Origin: Tractidigestivibacter montrealensis
Lineage (GTDB): Bacteria > Actinomycetota > Coriobacteriia > Coriobacteriales > Atopobiaceae
Direction of reading: 5' to 3'
Assembly (NCBI RefSeq): GCF_024741235.1
Contig: NZ_JANSKA010000003.1
Location: forward strand, 124,001-188,000
DNA: 64,000 bases
Below the pieces are notes generated by a model, which ran no database searches, was not told the origin of the DNA, and worked only from the letters and a program-made list of their open reading frames with translations. The translations under genes were made by a program, and so were the position numbers. This document shows positions 50,515 through 58,785 of the stretch, piece by piece; the first letter of the stretch is position 1, and the number at the start of each line of letters is the position of its first letter.

Positions 50515-51519
50515 ATGGCCGTCACCATCTACTACGAGAAGGACTGCGACCCCTCGATCATCCAGGGCAAGAAGGTCGCCATTATCGGCTACGGCTCGCA
50601 GGGCCATGCCCACGCGCTGAACCTCATGGACTCCGGCGTCGACGTGCGCGTTGGCCTGCGCGAGGGTTCCAAGTCCGCCGAGAAGGCCCGCGAGCACGGC
50701 CTCAAGGTGACGGACATGGCGACGGCCGCCAAGGAGGCCGACGTCGTGATGATCCTGACCCCCGACGAGACCCAGCCGGCGGTCTACAAGGAGTTCATCG
50801 AGCCCAACCTCGAGCCGGGCAACACCCTGGCCTTTGCCCACGGCTTCAACATCCACTACGGCTACATCAAGGCTCCCGAGGGCGTCAACGTGATCATGGT
50901 TGCCCCCAAGGGCCCGGGCCACATCGTGCGCCGTCAGTACACCGAGGGCTCCGGCGTGCCTGACCTGGTCTGCGTTGAGACCGACGCCACCGGTGACGCG
51001 TGGCCGCTGGCCATGTCCTACGCGTGGGCGCTGGGCGGCGCCCGCTCCGGCCTCATCAAGGCGACCTTCGCCGAGGAGACCGAGGAGGACCTCTTTGGTG
51101 AGCAGGCCGTTCTCTGCGGCGGCCTGGTCGAGCTGGTCAAGGCCGGCTTCGAGACCCTCACCGAGGCTGGCTACCCCGAGGAGCTGGCCTACTTCGAGTG
51201 CTATCACGAGATGAAGATGATCGTGGACCTCATGTACGAGAAGGGCATCCACTTCATGAACTACTCCATCTCCAACACGGCCGAGTACGGCGAGTACTAC
51301 GCCGGTCCGCTGGTCATCAACGACAAGTCGCGCGAGGCCATGAAGTACATCCTCAAGCGCATCCAGGACGGCTCGTTTGCCCAGGAGTTCGTCGACGACT
51401 GCAACAACGGCCACAAGAAGCTGCTCGAGGAGCGCGAGAAGATCAACACGCACCCCATCGAGACCACCGGCGAGCGCGTGCGCTCCATGTTCTCCTGGCT
51501 CTCGAAGGACGAGGACTAG
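50515..51519 (+). CDS. ilvC: Ketol-acid reductoisomerase
   Basis: The 334-aa class I enzyme converts acetolactate to 2,3-dihydroxy-isovalerate using NAD(P)H and Mg2+. The Rossmann loop is [16 protein letters not shown], followed by a substrate loop ([10 protein letters not shown]), and the acidic metal ligands lie in [18 protein letters not shown]. The knotted C-terminal domain ([16 protein letters not shown]) completes a normal-length protein. The start ATG 50515 follows AAAGGAAG. It ends the ilv operon at a strong terminator. Confidence 0.97.
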   Translation: MAVTIYYEKDCDPSIIQGKKVAIIGYGSQGHAHALNLMDSGVDVRVGLREGSKSAEKAREHGLKVTDMATAAKEADVVMILTPDETQPAVYKEFIEPNLEPGNTLAFAHGFNIHYGYIKAPEGVNVIMVAPKGPGHIVRRQYTEGSGVPDLVCVETDATGDAWPLAMSYAWALGGARSGLIKATFAEETEEDLFGEQAVLCGGLVELVKAGFETLTEAGYPEELAYFECYHEMKMIVDLMYEKGIHFMNYSISNTAEYGEYYAGPLVINDKSREAMKYILKRIQDGSFAQEFVDDCNNGHKKLLEEREKINTHPIETTGERVRSMFSWLSKDED

Positions 51520-51556
51520 TCGCGCGCTTGCGTAAGCTAGACTTTGCTGCTTGATT

Positions 51557-51593
51557 GCCCCGCCGGAACCCAGTTCCGGCGGGGCTTTTCTTG
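51557..51593 (+). terminator. Rho-independent terminator of the ilv operon
   Basis: GCCCCGCCGGAAC and GTTCCGGCGGGGC (13 bp perfect, loop CCA) are followed by TTTTCTTG. It lies 38 bp past the ilvC stop. Confidence 0.95.
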
Positions 51594-51726
51594 TGCGAGA
51601 CGGCCGCATAGCTTGATTGTGCAATTCTCCTGCCAGCATTGCGTCCGTCCTTCCTGCGCACGTTGCTCTAGGACAGCTGCCTGAGGGCAAAACAAAGGCT
51701 GGATGAGAACGTAAGACACCTAGTGC

Positions 51727-51976
51727 TGCACAAAATAGGTCTATCGAACGGGAAAAACGCTGGCGCTGCACAAAAACGGGCTATCGAACGGTGCCTCAGT
51801 TCCATTAGCATCAACTATTTAAATATCTATGCGTGTAAATGCAAATTTTGGATAGGCAATGCATCATTTTGCATGTTTAGTTGTATATTTGATAATTGCA
51901 GCAGAAACGCACCGTTCGATAGAGCATTTTTGTGCACGGAGTCCCAGATTTCCGTCCGATAGAGCGTTTTTATGCA
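51727..51976. repeat. Symmetric four-site array with an A/T-rich centre
   Basis: A 25-bp unit, TGCACAAAAA then CTATCGAACGG with a short variable middle, occurs at 51727 and 51767 directly and at 51912 and 51952 inverted. Both halves have a 40-bp period and the centre (51792-51911) is strongly A/T-rich, unlike the rest of the window. Copies differ by up to six bases. The array lies about 145 bp upstream of the macrodomain gene. Confidence 0.85.
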
Positions 51977-52119
51977 GCCCAACGTCCGGATTCAGTAGTT
52001 TCCCTAAGGTAACCAGCCTACTTGTAAGTGCGTACTTCCCTATGTGGAGTCAACAAGCCACACTGAGACCAGTGAATACGGCGGGCACCCCGGCGCCCGT
52101 CCAGCAAGGGGAGGAAACC

Positions 52120-52920
52120 ATGACGCAAGATGGACGGCTTGAATACCTCATAAACGCGCTGCTGGTAGACCCCGCCTGCGCATACGCCATCGGCGGCCCC
52201 ATCGACATTCCACCTTCGCGCGACGACCGTCGCCACTTGCTACGAGCCCTCATGAACGTCCGCATGCCGGAGCAAGCAAGCGAGGAGTTTCTCGCAATCC
52301 AAGACGCCTATCTCAAGGAACGCCTGGCAGAGCGGGGTGTTACGCGTGTCTCGGCCCTCCCCTTCACCGAAGACGGCATGGCAGTGTGGCGCGGCGACAT
52401 CACCACGCTTGACGCCGATGCCATCGTGAACGCGGCAAACAGCCAGATGCTCGGCTGCTTTGTCCCCAACCACCGCTGCATCGACAACGCCATCCACACC
52501 TACGCCGGCATCCAGCTGCGTCTTGCCTGCAAGCGTATCATGGACGAGCAGGGCCACGAAGAGCCAACCGGCGCGGCCAAGCTCACGCCCGGCTTCAATC
52601 TGCCTGCTGTGCACGTGCTCCAAACCGTGGGTCCAATCGTCCCCACAGGCATCCCCTCCGCGCACGACCGCGAGCTTCTTGCCAGCTGCTACCGCTCCTG
52701 CCTTGAGCTTGGCGCTGCACACGACCTGCGCAGCGTTGCTTTTTGTTGTATCTCGACCGGAGAGTTTCGCTATCCCAACCGCGAGGCGGCGCAGGTGGCG
52801 ATCAACACGGTGCGAGCCTTTAAGAGCGAGCAACCCAACCATTCCCAGATGAAGGTGATCTTCAATGTCTTCAAGCCAGTGGACGAGCAAATCTATCGAG
52901 ACCTCCTCGCAAGCCGCTGA
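52120..52920 (+). CDS. Zinc-type macrodomain protein (ADP-ribosyl hydrolase)
   Basis: The 266-aa protein has a C-terminal macrodomain (about residues 85-262) of the zinc-containing class: DAIVNAANSQMLGCFVPNHR, with Cys and His in the metal-binding loop, then CIDNAIHTYAG, and a phosphate loop CCISTGEFRYPN. The N-terminal 85 residues form the helical extension common to this class. These enzymes remove ADP-ribose from modified proteins. The ATG at 52120 follows GGGGAGGAAAC; the longer frame from 51859 crosses the repeat array. The next gene starts inside its end, 56 bp before the stop, and encodes the matching sirtuin transferase. Confidence 0.9.
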   Translation: MTQDGRLEYLINALLVDPACAYAIGGPIDIPPSRDDRRHLLRALMNVRMPEQASEEFLAIQDAYLKERLAERGVTRVSALPFTEDGMAVWRGDITTLDADAIVNAANSQMLGCFVPNHRCIDNAIHTYAGIQLRLACKRIMDEQGHEEPTGAAKLTPGFNLPAVHVLQTVGPIVPTGIPSAHDRELLASCYRSCLELGAAHDLRSVAFCCISTGEFRYPNREAAQVAINTVRAFKSEQPNHSQMKVIFNVFKPVDEQIYRDLLASR

Positions 52921-53740
52921 GCAAATCGCCACATGGCTTGACCAGAGCGACGCCGTGCTCATAGGCGCCGGCGCCGGCCTCTCGGTGGCGTGCGGGCCGG
53001 AGTTCGCCTACACCGGCAAGCGCTTCGAGCGGCTCTACGGCGACTTTGCGCAGCGCTACGGCTTCTACGACGAGTACTCCGGCGGCTTCTATCCCTACGA
53101 CTCGCAGGAGGAGTTCTGGGCCTGGTGGTCCCGCGTCATCTGGAACGAGCGCTACGCCGGAACGGTGGGGAACGCATACCTTGACCTGAGTCGCATTGTG
53201 AACGGCCGGGACTACTTTGTCCTCACCACCAACGTCGACCACCAGTTCCAGCGCGCCGGCTTCGACAAGAAGCGGCTCTTCTACACGCAGGGCGACTACG
53301 GGCTCTTCCAGTGTTCGGTCCCATGCCACCGCCGCACGTATGACAACTACGACGCCGTGCGCCAGATGGTCAATGCCGAGCAGGACCTTCGCATTCCCAC
53401 CGAGCTGATCCCACGTTGCCCCATATGCGGTGAGCCCATGACCATGAACCTTAGGGTGGACGGCCGTTTTGTGGAGGATGACGGCTGGCACGCAGCCGCG
53501 CGCCGCTACGACGCCTTCGTGCGCGAGCACGCCCACGACAGGGTGCTCTACCTGGAGATTGGCGTTGGCGCAAATACCCCGGGCATCATCAAGTATCCCT
53601 TCTGGCGACAGGTTGCCGAGAACCGCAACGCGCGCTACGTGCAGCTCAACATGGGCGGTGTGATTGCGCCCGCGCGCATCGCCGAGAGGTCCGCGCTGTA
53701 CGATGGAGACGCAGCAGAGGTGATTTCGAAGCTCGCATGA
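52865..53740 (+). CDS. SirTM-class sirtuin (predicted protein ADP-ribosyltransferase)
   Basis: The 291-aa Sir2-fold protein has the NAD motif AVLIGAGAGLSVACG and TTNVDHQFQRAGF where ordinary sirtuins have QNIDxLH; the catalytic His is not in its usual place. The zinc-binding Cys pairs are in LFQCSVPCHRR and RCPICGEPM. GVGANTPGIIKYPFW is a further SirTM-like feature. In Staphylococcus and Streptococcus, SirTM enzymes ADP-ribosylate lipoylated GcvH-L and the linked macrodomain reverses it. Here no gcvH-L, lplA or oxidoreductase partner is within the window. ATG 52865 lies inside the macrodomain gene and has AAGGTGAT upstream. The TGA stop comes from palindrome copy 3. Confidence 0.87.
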   Translation: MSSSQWTSKSIETSSQAAEQIATWLDQSDAVLIGAGAGLSVACGPEFAYTGKRFERLYGDFAQRYGFYDEYSGGFYPYDSQEEFWAWWSRVIWNERYAGTVGNAYLDLSRIVNGRDYFVLTTNVDHQFQRAGFDKKRLFYTQGDYGLFQCSVPCHRRTYDNYDAVRQMVNAEQDLRIPTELIPRCPICGEPMTMNLRVDGRFVEDDGWHAAARRYDAFVREHAHDRVLYLEIGVGANTPGIIKYPFWRQVAENRNARYVQLNMGGVIAPARIAERSALYDGDAAEVISKLA

Positions 53741-53766
53741 GACAAAGGAAGTTTCCCTTTGTCTCA
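53738..53766. repeat. 29-bp dispersed palindrome, copy 3
   Basis: TGAGACAAAGGAA and TTCCCTTTGTCTCA form the arms, with one arm changed from the consensus. The first bases are the sirtuin stop codon, and the SDR gene starts 15 bp after the repeat on the same strand. Confidence 0.85.
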
Positions 53767-53781
53767 TAGAGAGGCGGCGTC

Positions 53782-54576
53782 ATGCGCATAGCGTTGATTA
53801 CCGGCGCATCGAGCGGACTGGGCCGCGAATACGCACGCTGGGCAAGCGACCACGGCGGCTACGACCAGATCTGGGCCGTGGCCCGCAGGCGCGAGCGCCT
53901 GGAGGAACTGGCGGCCGAGCTCTCGACGCCCGTGCGGCCAGTTCCTCTCGACCTTACAGACAAGGCCTCGATTACGCAGCTCAGGGGGTTTCTCGACGAG
54001 GCGGCGGCGCAGGACAAGGCGCGTGGCGAGAAGTTCTCCGTAGACCTTCTCGTCAACGCGGCCGGCCTGGGGAAGTTTGGCACCTACGCCGACATGACCT
54101 GCGAGGAGGTCGACACGATGGTCGACCTCAACTGCCGCGCGCTTGTCGACGTGACGCAGGTGGCGCTTGCGCACATGGAGCGTGGCGGGCGCATCATCCA
54201 GATTGCGTCCAGCGCGTCGTTCCAGCCGCTGCCCGGACTCAACGTGTACGCGGCAAGCAAGGCGTTTGTCCGCAGCTACACGCGGGCGCTCCGCTTTGAG
54301 CTGCGCGGCCGCGGCATCTTTGTGACGGCGGTGTGCCCGCTGTGGGTGAAGACCGAGTTCATCGACGTTGCACGCCAGACGGCCAACGGCCAGACGGTGT
54401 GCCATCCCTTCCCCGTGCTGGGCGCGCGGCGGGTGGTGCGCTGGTCGATGCTGGTAAACGCCGTAAACTACCCCATCGCCACATGCTGCGTGACGGGATT
54501 CCTCATGAGGATTGCCGACAAGATCGTTCCTGCGCCGGTCATCATGTGGATCTGGGAGGGCGTGCGACGGATATGA
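53782..54576 (+). CDS. Short-chain dehydrogenase/reductase
   Basis: The 264-aa classical SDR has the NAD(P)-binding TGASSGLGREYA, NAAGLGKFG, the catalytic Ser in IASSASFQPL and YAASK. The C-terminus is hydrophobic (ADKIVPAPVIMWIWEG), which suggests peripheral membrane association, as seen in DltE-like SDRs. Substrate unknown. ATG 53782 follows AGAGAGGCGG. It lies downstream of palindrome copy 3, which may isolate it from the sirtuin transcript. The AzlC gene begins 158 bp further on. Confidence 0.9.
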   Translation: MRIALITGASSGLGREYARWASDHGGYDQIWAVARRRERLEELAAELSTPVRPVPLDLTDKASITQLRGFLDEAAAQDKARGEKFSVDLLVNAAGLGKFGTYADMTCEEVDTMVDLNCRALVDVTQVALAHMERGGRIIQIASSASFQPLPGLNVYAASKAFVRSYTRALRFELRGRGIFVTAVCPLWVKTEFIDVARQTANGQTVCHPFPVLGARRVVRWSMLVNAVNYPIATCCVTGFLMRIADKIVPAPVIMWIWEGVRRI

Positions 54577-54733
54577 GCACGGGTGGAGACGCGCCAAACG
54601 ACACCCGCCGTCGCCGGGGAGGATCTTTGCCGGAACCCAGGACCTGCCCCGATGTGTCAACGAACCCGAAAGGTTGGCCTCTGCGAGCCGGTGTACGATG
54701 ACAGCCCACCACCCGAACAGCTCAGGAGACCCG

Positions 54734-55507
54734 GTGCGAGAAGCAACGAGAACAACCGCCAGGAAGGTCCTGTCGGCCGCCTGGCCGGTCATGCTCTCCT
54801 ACGTGGCCGTGGGACTTCCCTGCGGCGTGCTGGCCGCCAAGGCCGGCATGACGCCGCTTATGAACTTTGTCCTCAGCCTCACGTTTCTCTCGGGCGGCGG
54901 TCAGTTCATGATGAGCAACCTGTGGCTGGCAGGAACCCCTTTGCTCTCGATCATCGCCTCGGTGGCGGCCATCTCTACGCGCTTTGCACTCTACTCGGCG
55001 TCGCTCGCGCCATACCTCAAGCGCTTTGGACGCAGGCAGTCCCTTGCCATCGCGTGCTGCTACACCGAGGAGGCGTACGGCATCACGCTCTCACGCCTTG
55101 CCTCGAGGGACGCGTGGACGGCGCACCACGCGCTTGGCCTCAACGTGTGCGTGCAGCTTACCTGGGCCGTGTCGTGCGCCGCCGGCGCCGCGCTTGGCTC
55201 TGTGGTCGACATCCCCACCGCCATCGCCGGCTTTGCGATGACCTCGCTCTTCATCTACCTGCTCTACGCTCAGCCCCACACCCGCGGCACCGTCTGCACC
55301 GCCTTGGGAGCAGCGGTCACGGTTGCGCTCTGCAAGTGGAACGGACTCGCCGGCGTGGCCGTGCCGCTCGCGGCGCTTGTGGGCGTGGCCGCAGGGATGA
55401 CTTCGGAGCTTGCGCCGCGACGCGGCGGCGGTGACGGCAGCAATGGCGAGGAGTCCGCCGCATCTGCAGAGCCCGCAGGGTCCGCCCCGGGAGGTGGAGC
55501 CCAATGA
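54734..55507 (+). CDS. azlC: AzlC-family branched-chain amino acid exporter subunit
   Basis: The 257-aa membrane protein matches AzlC, which together with AzlD exports branched-chain amino acids or analogues. Typical are PVMLSYVAVGLPCGVLAAKAG, SLTFLSGGGQFMM and SASLAPYLKRF. About six helices are visible, followed by a Gly/Ser-rich C-tail. The GTG at 54734 is preferred because AGGAGACCC is 5-8 bases upstream; ATG 54698 is in frame but has no ribosome-binding site. The stop overlaps the azlD start by 4 nt. It lies downstream of an ilv operon, though on a separate transcript. Confidence 0.88.
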   Translation: MREATRTTARKVLSAAWPVMLSYVAVGLPCGVLAAKAGMTPLMNFVLSLTFLSGGGQFMMSNLWLAGTPLLSIIASVAAISTRFALYSASLAPYLKRFGRRQSLAIACCYTEEAYGITLSRLASRDAWTAHHALGLNVCVQLTWAVSCAAGAALGSVVDIPTAIAGFAMTSLFIYLLYAQPHTRGTVCTALGAAVTVALCKWNGLAGVAVPLAALVGVAAGMTSELAPRRGGGDGSNGEESAASAEPAGSAPGGGAQ

Positions 55508-55827
55508 GCACCTCTCAGTTCCTTGTGCTCTGGCTCTCCTCGTTCGCGTTCATTCTCGCATGCCGCGTGGTGCCCGTGGTTGCCCTGCGCGGCCGTCCCC
55601 TCTCGCCGCGCGTGGTTGAGGCGCTGGGCTACATCCCGCCAGCCGCCTTTGCGGCACTGGTCGCAAACGACCTGCTCTCCCCCACCATGTTCGACGCCGG
55701 GCTATGGGCGGGGCTCATGCCGCTGGTTGCGGCCGGTGTGGTGGTTCTTGTGGCGTGGCGCACGCACTCGATGCTATGGTGCTGCGTGGCGGGAGTCGCG
55801 GCATATGTACTACTCTCGCTGGTTTAG
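55504..55827 (+). CDS. azlD: AzlD-family branched-chain amino acid exporter subunit
   Basis: The 107-aa protein has four helices and the family pattern: CRVVPVVALRGRPLSPRVVE with a short loop, then LGYIPPAAFAALVAND, and a hydrophobic end. AzlD is the small partner required by AzlC. The start overlaps azlC (ATGA). Normal length. Confidence 0.88.
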   Translation: MSTSQFLVLWLSSFAFILACRVVPVVALRGRPLSPRVVEALGYIPPAAFAALVANDLLSPTMFDAGLWAGLMPLVAAGVVVLVAWRTHSMLWCCVAGVAAYVLLSLV

Positions 55828-55853
55828 CGATGCCGGAACGCTGGAGGCGGGGC

Positions 55854-56603
55854 ATGGTCGAGCAGAGCTTTGATGTCGGAGGCGAGAAGGTCACCCTCCG
55901 CGCGACGGAACCGGCCGCGGGTGGCGGCGCTCGCCTGGCCAACGTTCCCGTTGTCTACCTGCACGTATTTGAGGGTGACGGGGCAGACGTGTGGCAGCGC
56001 CTGGGCGAAGGCGGCAGGCCGGCAGGCCGTCCGGCGATGTCCCTCGTGGCAATAGCCCCAAAGAGCTGGGACAACGACCTCACCCCGTGGCCGGCCCCGC
56101 CGGTATTTCGCGGCGGCAGGGCATACGAGGGTGCCGCAGTGGCGCAGTTCGCGCTTCTCGGACGCGAAATCATGCCGCAGGCCGAGACGCTTCTCGCACA
56201 GCATGGCATGGCACCGTCCTTCTCGGCGCTTGCGGGCTACTCGCTGGCAGGGCTCTTTACCGCATGGGCGGCAACGCAGTGCAGCCTCTTCGAGCGCATT
56301 GCCAGCGTTTCCGGCTCGCTGTGGTATCCGGACTTTGTCAAATACGTCGCAGCTAACAGGCCCAGTCCTTGCGTACGGCGCGCGTACTTCTCGCTTGGGG
56401 ACGCCGAGCCGCGCACGCGCAACCGCGTGATGCGGAGCGTGCTCGAGGACACGCAACAGGTGGCCAAGAGCTTCGAGCACGCGGGCGTCGCCACGCGCTT
56501 TGAGCTCAACCCCGGAAACCACTTTGTGGACGAGGACCTGCGCACCGCGCGGGGCATCCGCTGGCTGCTTGACGGCAGCGCGGACGCCGCCCCAACGGCC
56601 TAA
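55854..56603 (+). CDS. Alpha/beta-hydrolase esterase (enterochelin-esterase-like)
   Basis: The 249-aa protein has the nucleophile elbow GYSLAGLF (G-x-S-x-G) near residue 125, with acidic and His residues late in the chain (NPGNHFVDED) completing the triad. Related proteins are putative esterases that cleave siderophore or acyl esters, but this one lacks an obvious signal peptide. The ATG at 55854 follows GGAGGCGGGG; an in-frame ATG at 55830 adds eight residues. It follows azlD after 26 bp on the same strand. Its stop codon overlaps that of the converging MFS gene by 4 bp. Confidence 0.82.
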   Translation: MVEQSFDVGGEKVTLRATEPAAGGGARLANVPVVYLHVFEGDGADVWQRLGEGGRPAGRPAMSLVAIAPKSWDNDLTPWPAPPVFRGGRAYEGAAVAQFALLGREIMPQAETLLAQHGMAPSFSALAGYSLAGLFTAWAATQCSLFERIASVSGSLWYPDFVKYVAANRPSPCVRRAYFSLGDAEPRTRNRVMRSVLEDTQQVAKSFEHAGVATRFELNPGNHFVDEDLRTARGIRWLLDGSADAAPTA

Positions 56604-57919
56604 GCTGCCCGAGCCGGCCGCGCGGTGGCCCCCACCTGCGCCGCATTGACCACGGCTGTCACGACGCTGGTGCCAATTGCGCCCGCCAGCTGCTGCAGCG
56701 TGTTGATCACTGCGATGCCGTCGGCCTTGATGGCTGCGGGCAGAAACGAGAGGGACTCGGTCATGGTGTTGCCCACCATGAGGCTCTGGCCAAAGGCAAA
56801 GCACACGTAGATGGCAATGGCCGGCGCCGTGGGCGGGCTCTGTGAAAGCGCGGCAAAGAGCACCGTGCCGAGAAGGGCGCAGGTGGCGCCCACCAGGATT
56901 GGCCTTCTCGGCCCAAAGCGGTCGAGGACCTGGCCCGAGAGCGGCGCCATGCAGGCCCCCACCACGCAGCCGGGCAGCAGAATCGAGCCGGCCTCGGTCT
57001 CGCCGGTACCCATCACGAGCTGCGAGTAGTTGGGGATAAGAAACGAGAGTCCAAGCACAACAAACTGCAGGCAGACAAGAGCGACCACGCCCATCACAAA
57101 GCGGCGCTGAGAGAAGACGGCAAGGGAGATGAGCGGGTGGTCTGCTCGCCCTTCTCGGCGCACAAACAGGACGAGAAACACCACGAAAGCTGCAAGCAGG
57201 CAGAGCTCGGCGGGGCTAGTCCAGCCAAGGCTTGAGCCAAGGTCAACGGCAAAGACCAGCGTGGTAAAGGACGCGGCAATGGCAAGCCAGCCGGGAACGT
57301 CAAAGGGGTCGCGCGAGACCTCGTGGCTCTGGCGGATGGAGAACACGCCCAGGAGGAAGGCCACGCCCAGTACGGGCAGGAGCGCCGCGAAGATCATGCG
57401 CCATCCGTAGTTCTCCGCAAGCCAACCGCCCACGGAGGGACCAACGGCCGGTGCCATGGCTGTGACCAGCGTGCCAATGCCCATCATGACGCCCATGTTC
57501 TTCTTGGGCGCCTGCTCGGTGATGATGTTGAACATGAGGGGAAGCGCGATACCGGTGCCCACGCCCTCGAGGATGCGTCCGCACAAAAGCATGGGGAACG
57601 AGACCGCGGTGAAGCCGCACACTATGCCGGCAATGTAGAAGACCATGGCGGCAATGAACACGCTGCGAGTGCGGAAGCGTTTGTTGAGATAGGACGACGT
57701 GGGGACAACGGTGGCAAGAACCAGCAGGTAGGACGTGGTCATCCACTGGACGGTCGAGGTGGTGATGTTGAACTCGGCCATGAGCGAAGGGAACGTGACG
57801 TTCATGGCGGTCTCGACGGTCACGCCTGAGAACGACATGATGCCGGCGGCGATGACCGACAGGACGAGACGAGCGTCGAGCATGCGCTCGAAGCTGCTTG
57901 CGGTGGTGCTTTCTTTCAT
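56600..57919 (-). CDS. DHA2-type major facilitator drug exporter
   Basis: The 439-aa permease begins with VTVETAMNVTFPSLMAEF, STVQWMTTSYLLVLA and NKRFRTRSV, the pattern of EmrB/QacA-like multidrug efflux pumps. Motif C, GPSVGGWLAENYGWRMIF, is clear. About 13-14 helices are visible, but the protein is shorter than typical 14-helix pumps. The ATG at 57919 has CGGGAG at a suitable distance; that signal sits in the arm of a long inverted repeat (57923-58009). It is the last gene of a probable nitroreductase, MBL, MFS run on the minus strand. Confidence 0.9.
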   Translation of the reverse strand: MKESTTASSFERMLDARLVLSVIAAGIMSFSGVTVETAMNVTFPSLMAEFNITTSTVQWMTTSYLLVLATVVPTSSYLNKRFRTRSVFIAAMVFYIAGIVCGFTAVSFPMLLCGRILEGVGTGIALPLMFNIITEQAPKKNMGVMMGIGTLVTAMAPAVGPSVGGWLAENYGWRMIFAALLPVLGVAFLLGVFSIRQSHEVSRDPFDVPGWLAIAASFTTLVFAVDLGSSLGWTSPAELCLLAAFVVFLVLFVRREGRADHPLISLAVFSQRRFVMGVVALVCLQFVVLGLSFLIPNYSQLVMGTGETEAGSILLPGCVVGACMAPLSGQVLDRFGPRRPILVGATCALLGTVLFAALSQSPPTAPAIAIYVCFAFGQSLMVGNTMTESLSFLPAAIKADGIAVINTLQQLAGAIGTSVVTAVVNAAQVGATARPARAA

Positions 57920-57922
57920 GGG

Positions 57923-58009
57923 GCGACTCCCGGGATTGGCTAGTCCAGGAGGAAATGTCTCTGGTTCCGCTCGGGACAGTGGGAACTATAGCCAATGCAC
58001 GGGAGTCGC
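57923..58009 (-). promoter_or_regulatory. Long inverted repeat sequestering the MFS ribosome-binding site
   Basis: On the minus strand GCGACTCCCG ... ATTGGCTA (58009 to 57989) pairs with TAGCCAAT ... CGGGAGTCGC (57942 to 57923): 18 paired positions, a 2-3-nt internal bulge and a 46-nt loop. The right arm contains the GGGAG Shine-Dalgarno of the MFS gene. A TATAGT -10-like hexamer overlaps the left arm, so an operator or promoter role is an alternative. Confidence 0.6.
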
Positions 58010-58040
58010 GCTTTCAGTTTCGCGCGGGGTGGCAGCGGCG

Positions 58041-58763
58041 CTAGGCCGGGCGCGCGGACGGGTCGGGCAGCTCACACACGTCCTCGAAGTGCGTAATGCC
58101 TGCGTAGGGGGCTAGGCGCGCATCTGTCATAAGGGCGCGGGCGGTGTCGGCGTCATCCCAGTAGTGCATGGGGAAGAGCGCGCGAGCGCCAACCACGTCC
58201 ATAAAGGCTGCAATTCCGGCCGCTGGGTCTTTGAGGCGCGGGTCGAGCGGAACAAAGGCAAGGTCCACCGGACCGGAGGCAATGCGCGAGAGCTCCGTTC
58301 GGAAGAACTTCTCGGATGCGGCGTTTTGGTCGGCCGGACGGCGCCACTGCCAGGAGTTGAGGTCACCCGAGAAGTAGATCGAGGTTTCGCCAGCACGGAC
58401 GAGAAACGCCACGCCCTCGTCGTTGGACTCGAGGGTCTGGATGGAGAGCGTGGTGGGGGCAGCTCCCGGTGCGGCGGGCAGCCGCAGCTCGTAGGACGCG
58501 TGCGGCTCGACTGCGGTCACGCGGGCGTCTGCCGGCGCGTCTGCTGCGACGTCTTTGTCCAGCACGTAGCATGCGTTGGAGAACTGCTCGCGCAGCGGCC
58601 AGATGCAGCGACCGTAGTGGTCGTAATGCTCGTGCGAGACGAACACCACCAGCGGGAGGTCACGGCGGAGCTGGGGGAGCTCGCCCTTATACCAGTCGAA
58701 GAGCAGGGTACAAGCGGGTAGTTCCACGGCAAAACCGCTGTGGTAGATGTGCGTGACGCGCAT
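58041..58763 (-). CDS. Metallo-beta-lactamase-fold hydrolase
   Basis: The 240-aa protein of the MBL superfamily has VVFVSHEHYDHYG with the metal-binding HxHxDH-like pattern (His-Glu-His-Tyr-Asp-His), and YFSGDLNSWQW later. The first strand is THIYHSGFAVELP. It resembles UlaG-like and related small MBL hydrolases of unknown substrate. ATG 58763 follows AAGGAGGGA. It is close behind the nitroreductase gene (23 bp) on the same strand. Confidence 0.88.
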   Translation of the reverse strand: MRVTHIYHSGFAVELPACTLLFDWYKGELPQLRRDLPLVVFVSHEHYDHYGRCIWPLREQFSNACYVLDKDVAADAPADARVTAVEPHASYELRLPAAPGAAPTTLSIQTLESNDEGVAFLVRAGETSIYFSGDLNSWQWRRPADQNAASEKFFRTELSRIASGPVDLAFVPLDPRLKDPAAGIAAFMDVVGARALFPMHYWDDADTARALMTDARLAPYAGITHFEDVCELPDPSARPA

Positions 58764-58785
58764 TGAATCCCTCCTTACGAGCGTG

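Noticed and set aside
51723-51962. A 79-codon ORF across the four-site array
   Set aside because: It runs through both direct and inverted repeats and the A/T-rich core with no ribosome-binding site; the symmetry explains the sequence better.
57735-58115. A 126-codon plus-strand ORF over the start of the MFS gene
   Set aside because: Overlaps the MFS coding region in antisense, and its only good ribosome-binding site serves a 29-codon fragment inside the inverted repeat.
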